NCBI GenBank assembly: GCA_031366005.1 | Contig: JANLZB010000055.1 | Location: 1-64,000 of the forward strand | Length of the DNA: 64,000 bases | Direction: 5' to 3' | From: JANLUX01 sp031366005 | Lineage (GTDB): Bacteria > Bacteroidota > Bacteroidia > AKYH767-A > OLB10 | In this document: positions 26,595 through 34,955 of the stretch, piece after piece | Position numbering within the stretch: the stretch's first letter is position 1 | Layout: every line of letters begins with the position of its first letter | Position numbers and translations under genes: made by a program | Notes under the pieces: model-generated | Told to the model about the DNA's origin: nothing | The model's input: only the letters and a program-made list of their open reading frames with translations | The model's database searches: none

Positions 26595-28223
26595 ATGAAT
26601 GCAATTTATAATGTTCCTGTAGCTGTTAATGAACCAGTTTTGAACTATGCACCTGGAAGTCCTGAAAGAAAACAATTAAAAGAAACACTTGCAGCAATGC
26701 GTGCAGAAGTTGCTGATATACCAATGTATATTGATGGCAAGGCTGTTCATACAAACAAAAAAGGTGATCTGCGCCCACCACATGATCATCAGCATTTGCT
26801 GGGAAAATATTCTGTTGGCGATGCAAGTCATGTGCAATCTGCAATTGATGCTGGATTGAAAGCAAAGAAAGCATGGGCTGATATGGAATGGGAACAACGG
26901 CTCTCCATTTTTTTAAAAGCTGCAGATTTATTAAGTGGTCCTTATCGTGCAAAAATTAATGCCGCAACAATGCTTGGTCAGAGTAAAAATGTTTACCAGG
27001 CAGAGATTGATGCAGCATGTGAGATGATTGATTTTTTGCGTTTCAATGTTCAATATGCAAGAGAGATTTACGCTCAACAGGTTCTTTCATCCAAAGGAGT
27101 TTATAACAGAATTGAGCAACGTCCGTTGGAAGGATTTGTGTTTGCTTTAACTCCGTTTAACTTTACAGCTATCAGTGGTAATCTTCCGACTTCGGTTGCG
27201 ATGATGGGTAACACAGTTGTTTGGAAACCTGCCAACACCCAGATTTTTGCTGCTCGTGTATTGATGGAAGTTTTTATGGAAGCAGGACTTCCGGCTGGAG
27301 TAATTAATTTAATGTACGTATCAGGAACTGTTGCTGGCGATGTAATTTTTAATCATCCTGATTTTGCAGGAATACATTTTACGGGTTCAACAGGAGTATT
27401 TCGCGACATCTGGAAAACAATTGGAAATAATATTGCGAAGTATAAATCGTATCCACGTATTGTTGGTGAAACAGGAGGTAAAGATTTTATTCTCGCACAT
27501 CCTACAGCAGTTGTTGCAGAAGTGGTGACTGCGCTTTCTCGCGGAGCATTTGAATTCCAGGGACAGAAATGCAGTGCTGCTTCGCGTGCTTATCTTCCGT
27601 CTAATTTATGGCCAAGAATTAAAGATGGTTTGTTAGCTGATCTGAAGTCTATGAAAATGGGACCGACAGAAGATTTCTCCAATTTCATCAATGCAGTAAT
27701 TGATGAAAAATCTTTTGACAAGCTTGCTTCTTATATTGATGATGCAAAAAAGAATTCACAGGTAGAGATAATTGCAGGAGGAAAGTATGATAAGTCAAAA
27801 GGATATTTTATCGAGCCAACTATTATAGTAACAAAAGATCCGATGTATGTAACCATGTGTGAAGAATTATTCGGACCGGTGCTTACTCTGTATGTTTATG
27901 ATGAAAATAAGTTTGAGGAAATTTGTGATGTTGTGGATAGCACAAGTATTTATGCATTGACTGGTGCTATACTTGCTCGGGATCGTTATGCAATTGAATA
28001 CGCGACAAAAAAATTAGTTCATGCGGCTGGCAATTTTTACATCAATGATAAATGTACAGGTGCAGTTGTTGGTCAGCAGCCATTTGGCGGAGCACGGGCT
28101 TCAGGTACAAATGATAAAGCAGGTTCGATGATTAATTTATTGCGCTGGGTTTCTCCCCGAACAATCAAAGAAACGTTTGTTCCCGCAGTTGATTACCGTT
28201 ATCCGTTTTTAGAGAAAGAATAA
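26595..28223 (+). CDS. pruA: L-glutamate gamma-semialdehyde (1-pyrroline-5-carboxylate) dehydrogenase
   Basis: A 542-residue aldehyde dehydrogenase. FALTPFNFTAISGN near residue 178 is specific to the P5C dehydrogenase branch. GETGGKDFILAH near 290 holds the general-base Glu, and FQGQKCSAASRAY carries catalytic Cys326. EELFGPVLTLYVY near 420 and GQQPFGGARASGTNDKAG near 495 complete the ALDH signatures. It oxidises glutamate semialdehyde to glutamate using NAD+, the second step of proline and arginine catabolism. No proline dehydrogenase lies next to it, so the pathway is split in this genome. Confidence 0.95.
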   Translation: MNAIYNVPVAVNEPVLNYAPGSPERKQLKETLAAMRAEVADIPMYIDGKAVHTNKKGDLRPPHDHQHLLGKYSVGDASHVQSAIDAGLKAKKAWADMEWEQRLSIFLKAADLLSGPYRAKINAATMLGQSKNVYQAEIDAACEMIDFLRFNVQYAREIYAQQVLSSKGVYNRIEQRPLEGFVFALTPFNFTAISGNLPTSVAMMGNTVVWKPANTQIFAARVLMEVFMEAGLPAGVINLMYVSGTVAGDVIFNHPDFAGIHFTGSTGVFRDIWKTIGNNIAKYKSYPRIVGETGGKDFILAHPTAVVAEVVTALSRGAFEFQGQKCSAASRAYLPSNLWPRIKDGLLADLKSMKMGPTEDFSNFINAVIDEKSFDKLASYIDDAKKNSQVEIIAGGKYDKSKGYFIEPTIIVTKDPMYVTMCEELFGPVLTLYVYDENKFEEICDVVDSTSIYALTGAILARDRYAIEYATKKLVHAAGNFYINDKCTGAVVGQQPFGGARASGTNDKAGSMINLLRWVSPRTIKETFVPAVDYRYPFLEKE

Positions 28224-28233
28224 AATAATAATA

Positions 28234-28316
28234 GAACACTGATTTTTATGATAATTATGATAGTCTCTGATTTAGAGAATCTTAATTTATCTTAATAATC
28301 ATAAAAATCTGCGTTC
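28234..28316. repeat. Imperfect inverted repeat with GAACRC ends after pruA
   Basis: Arms 28234-28261 and 28289-28316 (28 nt each) pair with a few mismatches around a 27-nt loop. The outer ends read GAACACTGATTTTTATGAT and its complement near GCGTTC. The pattern matches the repeat at 51949-52092 at its ends (GAACGC), suggesting one family. It fills most of the pruA-exonuclease gap. Confidence 0.65.
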
Positions 28317-28332
28317 CCTTTAAAAAACACAA

Positions 28333-29106
28333 ATGAAACTCACACTCACAAAACCCCTAGCATTTTTTGACCTGGAAACAACCGGTGTAAACATTGGCGC
28401 TGATAGAATTGTTGAAATCTGTATTTTAAAACTGATGCCTGATACAACAAGACAGGTTTATACTAAAAGAGTAAATCCGGAAAAACCCATTCCTGCTGAA
28501 GCATCGAAGGTTCATGGGATTTATGATCAGGATGTAGCAAATGAACCAACGTTTAAACAAATTGCCACGGAGATTTATCAGTTTATTGGTAATGCAGATT
28601 TAGCAGGATATAATTCCAACAAGTTTGATATTCCCATGTTGGTGGATGAATTTCTTCGGGCAGAAGTCGAGTTTGAAATGAAAGGCAGAAGAATGATTGA
28701 TGTGCAAAACATTTTTCATAAGATGGAACAACGCACGCTTGTTGCTGCTTATAAATTTTATTGCAACAAAGAAATTGAAAAGGCCCATAGCGCGGAAGCT
28801 GACATCATTGCAACGTATGAAGTATTTGCCGCTCAGCTTGAGCGTTATGAAAATTTAAAATGCGACATGGATTTTCTGCATGAGTTCACTTGCATGAATC
28901 CGAATGTGGATTTGGCTGGACGCATGGTTTACAATGACAAAAAAGAAGAGATATTTAATTTCGGAAAACACAAAGGCAAAACCGTAGCAGAAGTCTTTGC
29001 CAAAGAACCTTCTTTTTTTGACTGGATGATGAAAGGAGATTTTCCAGCAGAGACGAAAAAGGTTTTGACAGCATTGAGATTGAGAGCAATGAATACAAAA
29101 GTTTAA
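28333..29106 (+). CDS. DnaQ-like 3'-5' exonuclease with C-terminal DUF3820-like domain
   Basis: A 257-residue exonuclease. Exo I is FFDLETTG with Asp13 and Glu15, Exo II is AGYNSNKFDIPML near residues 95-107, and Exo III is EKAHSAEADIIATYEVF near 153-169 (HxAxxD form). After about residue 205, FNFGKHKGKTVAEVF to FFDWMMKGDFP is a small domain of the DUF3820 type found on other exonucleases. It likely trims DNA or RNA 3' ends in repair or proofreading; it could replace a Pol III epsilon subunit, but nothing nearby shows this. It converges on the GT2 gene with 4 bp between stops. Confidence 0.85.
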   Translation: MKLTLTKPLAFFDLETTGVNIGADRIVEICILKLMPDTTRQVYTKRVNPEKPIPAEASKVHGIYDQDVANEPTFKQIATEIYQFIGNADLAGYNSNKFDIPMLVDEFLRAEVEFEMKGRRMIDVQNIFHKMEQRTLVAAYKFYCNKEIEKAHSAEADIIATYEVFAAQLERYENLKCDMDFLHEFTCMNPNVDLAGRMVYNDKKEEIFNFGKHKGKTVAEVFAKEPSFFDWMMKGDFPAETKKVLTALRLRAMNTKV

Positions 29107-29110
29107 CTCA

Positions 29111-31084
29111 TTACGCTACTCTTCCCAGCTTCCTCCACCCTTTAAAAATAATCCGTGCATCGTTAAACACTTTATATTCTTTTGCATAAAGCGCATTCAA
29201 ACGATCCTGTACAGTTGCATCTTTTATCGAACCATTAAAAATATCCAATGGTGTTAATATTCCTTTGCGGAATTTCATTTGTGCATTCGATTTGTTATGC
29301 GATATACCAACCCAGTTTTTATTTCCAAGGAAAACATTAACCCAGTTTGTGATAAACCCAAGAGGAGAATTTACTCTAAACAATAATACCGGTGTCATTG
29401 GCAGAAGAATAACACAGGAGATGAGATCAAGCAAACGTTTATTACGCCTGTTAACAGGGTTATTGATGCTTTGAATATCTACAAGATAAAGATCGCCACG
29501 CTCGTTAATTGAATTGCTTCCGATAATATATAAACTTTCAGGCGGAGCAATTTTATATTCAACATTACTTTGATTAGTGAGTAACATCTGGTTGATGATT
29601 TCCTGTGATGCAAGGTCTTTGGAACAAAAAATTACTTCGTTGATTTCATATAGTTCAATGATATCATTAAGCTCGCCATACCTTCCAAGGTGAAATTTTT
29701 TCAGCTCGCTCTTTTCATAATTCTCCTGCTGAATCTTTGATGTACTTACAAATCCGATTACATTACTTCGTGCTCCACTCAGTTGCAACAAGGAAAGAAT
29801 ACGTTGTCCTTCATCAGCGTCACCCACAATCAACAGGCGTTTTGTTTGTGAATCAGCCAATGCAAATTGTTTTATCCGCAAAGCATTTAATATTAATCGT
29901 GTGATCGTGATAGAAAGAATAGCCCATGTTGTTCCCAATAAAATTAATGCTCGTGAAAAGCGGTAAGTTTCCGGTAACAATGCATACACAACGAGAATAA
30001 AAACTGCACCACTTAATATTCCACGCACCATTCTTGATATCCTTACTGGTTGATCATATCCACCGCCAAAATAAGCAGCAGTAATCCAGATAAGGATATA
30101 AACCGGAACAGCTATTTGCATAAACGCAGGGGGATAATGCACATCTTTAACAGTTACTTCCCAATAATTTTTTAATGCAAACATTCCTGCAAAGATTATT
30201 AGAGCATCCAGGAAGGGAAGAAAAATTCGTTCTAAAAACCTGCTTACTATTGCCGCTGCTGCACGTAGGTAAATTGCAATGTTAATCAGTATTGAAAAAA
30301 GTGCAGCATTACTTTTGGCAAAATGTTTCTTTGCAAAAATTGCCATGGCACGATAAAATACAATAACATAATTAACGGTGCTTTTCTTTGTACTTTCACC
30401 CTTATAATGAATGATTCTTGTTTCGGGAAAATAATAATTTTTAAAACCTGCTTTTGTTATTCGGTAACTCAAATCAATGTCTTCACCATACATAAAATAA
30501 TCTTCGTCTAATAAACCAATCTTATCTAAAACACTTTTGCGGATTAGCATAAATGCACCAGAAAGTACATCCACAATATGTGTTTTGTTTTTATCAAGAT
30601 AACCAAGATGATAACGACCAAATGTTTTAGAGTTCGGAAAAAGTTTTGATAGTCCGAATATTTTATAAAAAGCAACAGCAGGTGTTGGCAATCCACGTTT
30701 TGATTCAGGTAAAAAATTTCCTTTGCCATCAATCATCTGCACACCTAATCCACCTGCATCATCATGTGCATCCATAAATGCACAAACTTTTTGAAATGTT
30801 TGTTCTTCAACAACAGTATCAGGATTGAGCAGTAAAATGTATTTTCCGTTTGCTTGTTTGATTGCCTGGTTATTGGCAGCAGAAAATCCTTTGTTATCTT
30901 TATTGGCAATCAATATTACTTGTGGAAAACGATTGCGAACCATCTCCATCGAATCATCAGACGAGTTATTATCCACTACAAAAACTTCGGCTTCAATATC
31001 TGCACATGCATTTTGCACAGCAATCAAACATTGCTCTAAAAAATATTTTACATTGTAATTGACAATGATGATGCTGAGTTTCAT
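29111..31084 (-). CDS. GT2 glycosyltransferase fused to a membrane and CoA-binding-like region
   Basis: A 657-residue fusion. Residues 1-250 are a rhamnosyltransferase-type GT2: IIIVNYNVKYF, VDNNSSDDS, LLNPDTVVEE (DxD-like), and EDIDLSYRITKAGF. Residues about 285-410 hold four to five membrane helices. Residues about 418-530 form a Rossmann-like domain (KRLLIVGDADEGQRIL) like the CoA-binding region of PglC/WbaP-type sugar transferases. The C-terminus (NRRNKRLLDLISCVILLPMTP) resembles the entry helix of such transferases, but the catalytic domain that should follow is absent. It probably acts in surface glycan assembly. It stands apart from the 51-63 kb locus. Confidence 0.8.
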   Translation of the reverse strand: MKLSIIIVNYNVKYFLEQCLIAVQNACADIEAEVFVVDNNSSDDSMEMVRNRFPQVILIANKDNKGFSAANNQAIKQANGKYILLLNPDTVVEEQTFQKVCAFMDAHDDAGGLGVQMIDGKGNFLPESKRGLPTPAVAFYKIFGLSKLFPNSKTFGRYHLGYLDKNKTHIVDVLSGAFMLIRKSVLDKIGLLDEDYFMYGEDIDLSYRITKAGFKNYYFPETRIIHYKGESTKKSTVNYVIVFYRAMAIFAKKHFAKSNAALFSILINIAIYLRAAAAIVSRFLERIFLPFLDALIIFAGMFALKNYWEVTVKDVHYPPAFMQIAVPVYILIWITAAYFGGGYDQPVRISRMVRGILSGAVFILVVYALLPETYRFSRALILLGTTWAILSITITRLILNALRIKQFALADSQTKRLLIVGDADEGQRILSLLQLSGARSNVIGFVSTSKIQQENYEKSELKKFHLGRYGELNDIIELYEINEVIFCSKDLASQEIINQMLLTNQSNVEYKIAPPESLYIIGSNSINERGDLYLVDIQSINNPVNRRNKRLLDLISCVILLPMTPVLLFRVNSPLGFITNWVNVFLGNKNWVGISHNKSNAQMKFRKGILTPLDIFNGSIKDATVQDRLNALYAKEYKVFNDARIIFKGWRKLGRVA

Positions 31085-31095
31085 AGCGGCAGCAA

Positions 31096-31251
31096 GTCAT
31101 TCAGGAGGAAACTTGTCATATAGTTGCAGGAAGTTTGGAATCCGATAAAAGTTTATTTGAAAGTATAAAACCCAACTTCCGTTTTTTAAAATTACTTTGG
31201 TGAATATCCAAACCTGGTGTTTTAAACGTGACAAGTTTCCTACTGAATGAC
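31096..31251. mobile_element. MITE-like element with near-perfect 23-bp terminal inverted repeats
   Basis: The 23-nt ends 31096-31118 and 31229-31251 are inverted copies with one mismatch (outermost bases GTCATTCAGG and its complement). They enclose 110 bp without an open reading frame, giving a 156-bp unit. No obvious target-site duplication was found at the edges. It fills the promoter region between recR and the divergently placed upstream side of the GT2 gene. Confidence 0.55.
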
Positions 31252-31268
31252 ATCGCGTGATAAGTTGG

Positions 31269-31889
31269 TTATTTCACCAAATCATTTTCGTAAGGAACGC
31301 GGTTAACGATGGAGCGACCGAGTGTTACTTCATCAGCATATTCCAGTTCGCCACCGATGGCAACACCGCGTGCAAGTGTTGTAATTTGTATAGCGAAAGG
31401 TTTTAGTTTTTTGAAAATATAAAATAAGGTTGTGTCGCCTTCCATCGTTGTGCTTAGTGCAAAAATTACTTCACGAAATTTTTGTTGCTCTACTTTGTTG
31501 ATTAATGATTCAATAGTAAGTTGTGAAGGGCCGATACCGTCCATCGGGCTGATGATCCCTCCTAATACATGATACATTCCTTTAAACTGGCTGGTGTTTT
31601 CGATTGCCATCACATCGCGTATATCTTCCACCACACAAACTACTTCGCTGTCGCGTCTGTGGTCATTACAGATATTGCATATTTCGGTTTCAGATATATT
31701 GTGGCAGCTTTTGCAATAAGAAATCTGCTGACGTAAATTAATCAATGCTTCTCCAAAACGATTAACGTCTTCTTTACTAAACTTTAAAAGATGCAACACC
31801 ATTCGTAAAGCTGATTTTCTGCCGATGCCGGGCAATCGGGAAAACTCATTGACAGCTTCTTCAAATAATTTAGAGGGATATGTTACCAT
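31269..31889 (-). CDS. recR: Recombination mediator RecR
   Basis: A 206-residue protein of standard length. The N-terminal helix-hairpin-helix is RLPGIGRKSALRM at residues 18-30. The zinc finger uses Cys59, Cys62, Cys71 and Cys74 (CKSC and CNIC). The Toprim domain starts at VVCVVEDIRDVMAIE, and LARGVAIGGELEYADEVTLGRSI closes it. RecR helps RecO load RecA on SSB-coated gaps. The start is the ATG that gives MVTYPSKLFEEAVNEF. It lies 81 bp after an O-methyltransferase gene on the same strand. Confidence 0.97.
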   Translation of the reverse strand: MVTYPSKLFEEAVNEFSRLPGIGRKSALRMVLHLLKFSKEDVNRFGEALINLRQQISYCKSCHNISETEICNICNDHRRDSEVVCVVEDIRDVMAIENTSQFKGMYHVLGGIISPMDGIGPSQLTIESLINKVEQQKFREVIFALSTTMEGDTTLFYIFKKLKPFAIQITTLARGVAIGGELEYADEVTLGRSIVNRVPYENDLVK

Positions 31890-31970
31890 GAAATCTACGA
31901 ATACGAATTGGGGTACGAATTTACGAATAAGAAACCTGCGAAACTATTTACAAATGCGTAAACCATTCAA

Positions 31971-32612
31971 TCATTTCTTTCTCACTATCATCAATCCGTC
32001 ACGTATGGGCATCAATACATTCTCTATACGATTATCGTTTTGAACTTTAGCATTAAAAGCGGCTATTGCCTTTGTCTCTTCATCCATTTCTGATTGGGGT
32101 TTCAAAACATTTCCACTCCACAAAACATTATCAGCAATAATGTATCCTCCAGGATTTACCTTATCAAAAACCAAATCATAATAACGTGAGTAATTTATTT
32201 TATCTGCATCAATAAATACCAGATCAAAATTTGCATGCAAGGTGGAAATGATGGAAGTAGCATCACCGGTTATGTGTTCAACCTTATGAGCAAGGCCCGA
32301 TTTCTCTAAGTACGTTTGCACCATTTCCTCCAACTCTTCATTGATGTCAATGGTAATCAACTTGCCATGCTGTTGCAATCCTTCGCATAAGCAAATGGCG
32401 GAATAACCTGTGTAAGTTCCGATCTCCAAAATAAATTGCGGACGAATCATGTGGCTGATCATACTCAACACACGACCCTGCAAATGTCCGCTTAGCATAC
32501 GCGGATTTAATACCTGTGCCTGTGTTTCGCGATTAAGCTCTTTTAAAATTGCATTTTCTTCGGAGGTGTGCGCTTCAGCATAGTGAAGGAGTTTTTCGTC
32601 TATGAAATCCAT
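31971..32612 (-). CDS. O-methyltransferase, caffeoyl-CoA type (class I SAM)
   Basis: A 213-residue enzyme. ILEIGTYTGYSAICL near residues 61-75 is motif I, LITIDINEEL near 85 is motif II, HANFDLVFIDADKINYSRYYD near 125-148 contains the metal-binding Asp and Lys of cation-dependent O-methyltransferases, and ADNVLWSGNV near 160 continues the metal site. The small-molecule substrate is unknown; bacterial members act on catechols and related compounds. It is followed on the same strand by recR. Confidence 0.9.
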   Translation of the reverse strand: MDFIDEKLLHYAEAHTSEENAILKELNRETQAQVLNPRMLSGHLQGRVLSMISHMIRPQFILEIGTYTGYSAICLCEGLQQHGKLITIDINEELEEMVQTYLEKSGLAHKVEHITGDATSIISTLHANFDLVFIDADKINYSRYYDLVFDKVNPGGYIIADNVLWSGNVLKPQSEMDEETKAIAAFNAKVQNDNRIENVLMPIRDGLMIVRKK

Positions 32613-32712
32613 TTTGTTTATTTATAAATAATTGAGTAATATTTATTAAGAAACGTGATTTCGACATAAGCAATATTATAAACAACTGGTATTTAAACAT
32701 TGGTACTTCCTT

Positions 32713-32800
32713 CTTGAATCACATAGTACATAGTTCACATAAGATAACACATAGTCTATGTGAAATTCTATGTTTCTATTGTGCCTATTGCGGTTCAAAG
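32713..32800. repeat. Imperfect inverted repeat with a 15-nt perfect palindrome
   Basis: The gene-free stretch 32613-32925 (313 bp) holds this element. At its centre, CACATAGTCTATGTG at 32748-32762 is a perfect palindrome. The flanks carry further copies of the CACATAG/CTATGTG word in opposing orientation, and CTTGAATCAC on the left mirrors GCGGTTCAAAG on the right. The rest of the gap shows only AT-rich sequence, with no promoter match that I could defend. Confidence 0.55.
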
Positions 32801-32925
32801 TAAGAATATTAAGAAGACAACCACATGTATTAACACTTTCGCTTATATCGAACTCACGTTAAGTAGTCAAAAATAGTTAGCATTAAACATTAATCAAATT
32901 ACCAATTCCGATAAATCGGAACAAA

Positions 32926-34425
32926 TCATTTACTCAACCTGTTTATTCCTGCTTTTGCTTTCTGGTCAATGCTGTTTTGATATTCATGATTACGCATTGC
33001 AAGGCATTTTTTAAAATAATCCAATGCAACAACTGTATCGCCCGCCTCTTCTTTTAATAAACCCAACATCAACGCACTGTTTGCTGCAAAATAATAAGGT
33101 TTCATATCACCATTATTTAATGTCTGGATATAGTACTGTTCTGCCTTGTCTTTTTTTCCTGTTTTATCAAATATACGGGCAAGGCGATAAGTAAATTCCA
33201 GCTGATCTCGTAGTTTGGGAAATGCACTCATGGGTTTACCTGCAATCTCATTCAGCGATCTTATATAATATCCGCCATCAAACAATACTCTGCTTCTCAA
33301 CAATGGAATATTAGGTACTTCTTTTGTTTGCGCTTCTTTGGTTGCCTGGCTGTCTTCATCAGAAAGCGTATTTATTTTAGTGTTCTCTAAACAATGATTG
33401 ATATAAGTCTGATAACCTCTTATGTCTCCCTGTAACAATCTGCACCACGCCAAGCGTTGCCACGCAGAATTAATAAATGATTTTCCTTTATAATTATTAA
33501 CATAAAGAAGGAAACTTTTTTCTGCACTGAAATCTAAATTATTTAACCGCGCAGTTCCTTCCATGTAATTGAGATAATCAATCTGGTAAGCATTAGGAAT
33601 TTGTTTTCGGTTTTCAAGCAAGCTAATGATGCTGTCGTTTTCAGAACAGGCGAGATGGAAAACGCTTTTTGCAAATTGCAACATTGGTTTCTCATCAAGG
33701 TCATTGATATTATAAAAACGCTTTCGCAGAATGTCTTTGTTTTTATCTTTCTCCAGGCTCACTTCAAGAAAAGTAAGGATCACGATAATGTCTTCGCGTT
33801 CCCATGATAATTCAGGATGCGAATAAGTGGCAGCAAGTAGTTGTTTTAGTTCAGAAAATCCTTGCTTAATACTACCATCCATGCCCAGCAGGTTAACAAT
33901 CCATTGGTAATTTTTAGGGATGGCTCCAATCACTGTATGGATGATCCCTATCCCTCGAAGGTTGGGTTTAAAGTCAGGATAAAGTGTTTTGTTTTCAGTT
34001 AGTATTTTATAGGCTTTGCGCGTGTCGTACATGGTTCCGATAAACTCTTCAAACTTTACACGGGCAATGGCCATCTGTATATACATTTCTCCAATCAGTA
34101 ATCTTGAATAAGGAGAATGCTCCTTGTTTTTTTCAATCAGGTCAATGCGTGCTTCATTGTTTTTTTTGAGTTTATCCAATATCACTTCATCCTCCGAAAT
34201 AAATGAATGGAGAAAATCCATTTCGCTTTCTATATAAAGAGGAATGAGATTGTCCGGATGCAATTTCTTTTCGTTTGTCAAAATCTGGTTTGCCTTGCGA
34301 AAATTAAGTTTCGAAACTTCGTTATAGGCTTCCACGCAGTTATCATTCCATATAAACTCTGCATGGGCAAACTGTGTGGATAGTATTAAACAAAATAAAA
34401 TTATCCTCCATCTTAATCCGGACAA
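32926..34425 (-). CDS. Exported TPR-like protein
   Basis: About 499 residues if started at TTG 34425, directly before the signal peptide RWRIILFCLILSTQFAHAE. An ATG at 34536 gives 536 residues but places an extra 37 residues, partly encoded by an inverted repeat (34443-34638), ahead of the signal peptide. The mature protein is mostly helical, with TPR-type repeats most visible in the C-terminal third (AEQYYIQTLNNGDMKPYYFAANSALMLGLL, split here as residues AEQYYIQTL and AANSALMLGLL, then ALDYFKKCLAM). It is probably a periplasmic scaffold; function unknown. No close neighbour helps define its role. Confidence 0.7.
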   Translation of the reverse strand: MSGLRWRIILFCLILSTQFAHAEFIWNDNCVEAYNEVSKLNFRKANQILTNEKKLHPDNLIPLYIESEMDFLHSFISEDEVILDKLKKNNEARIDLIEKNKEHSPYSRLLIGEMYIQMAIARVKFEEFIGTMYDTRKAYKILTENKTLYPDFKPNLRGIGIIHTVIGAIPKNYQWIVNLLGMDGSIKQGFSELKQLLAATYSHPELSWEREDIIVILTFLEVSLEKDKNKDILRKRFYNINDLDEKPMLQFAKSVFHLACSENDSIISLLENRKQIPNAYQIDYLNYMEGTARLNNLDFSAEKSFLLYVNNYKGKSFINSAWQRLAWCRLLQGDIRGYQTYINHCLENTKINTLSDEDSQATKEAQTKEVPNIPLLRSRVLFDGGYYIRSLNEIAGKPMSAFPKLRDQLEFTYRLARIFDKTGKKDKAEQYYIQTLNNGDMKPYYFAANSALMLGLLKEEAGDTVVALDYFKKCLAMRNHEYQNSIDQKAKAGINRLSK

Positions 34426-34442
34426 GCCGGAGCCAAAAAATG

Positions 34443-34638
34443 GACGCAGATTAACAGATGTGAACAGATTTGTTTGAAGGCTAATCAGATTAATACGCTT
34501 ACGATTTGAATGTTCCGCTTTAAATTTAAGTGTCATACCTTAAAACAAATGTCTATTTATTTACAAGGATTATGGCAATCATGCCGCAGGCATTAATCTG
34601 TTCTAATATTAATCTGTTCCCATCTGTTAATCTGCGTC
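34443..34638. repeat. Long inverted repeat overlapping the 5' end of the TPR-like gene
   Basis: Arms 34443-34470 and 34611-34638 (28 nt each) are inverted copies with one mismatch and a 140-bp spacer. Each arm contains the words CAGATTAACAGATG and GAACAGATT. The left arm lies inside the longest reading frame of the TPR-like gene, and the right arm is in the gap to the GlmU-like gene. The remaining gap to 34955 holds a probable promoter at 34931 and otherwise nothing recognisable. Confidence 0.7.
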
Positions 34639-34930
34639 TTCGTTTTATCACTCTTCAAATTAAACGAAAAATAGTTTCATATATCTTATGCCTCAGCTAA
34701 ATCTTTCATCAGGTTGTTAATGAGAAATAACTCATTTGAATTTTAATTAACCTTAGTAGAAAACTGAAGCAGTAATTTTTATCTTATTCCTATTTATCCT
34801 TGAATCAAAATAAGGTAATAAGGTTTTAATGTGATTGTATTTATTTTTTCTACTAAGGGTAAATGATCACTCAATAAGTTAAATAAATTTCATACGGCCA
34901 GTGATGAATGACACAATTGTTTTTAACTCT

Positions 34931-34938
34931 TACTTTCG
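34931..34938 (+). promoter_or_regulatory. -7 box of the GlmU-like gene
   Basis: TACTTTCG differs from TAnnTTTG at one position and lies 17 nt before ATG 34956. It falls after an earlier in-frame ATG (34908), which supports the downstream start. Confidence 0.35.
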
Positions 34939-34955
34939 CGATAGAAATTAAACCT

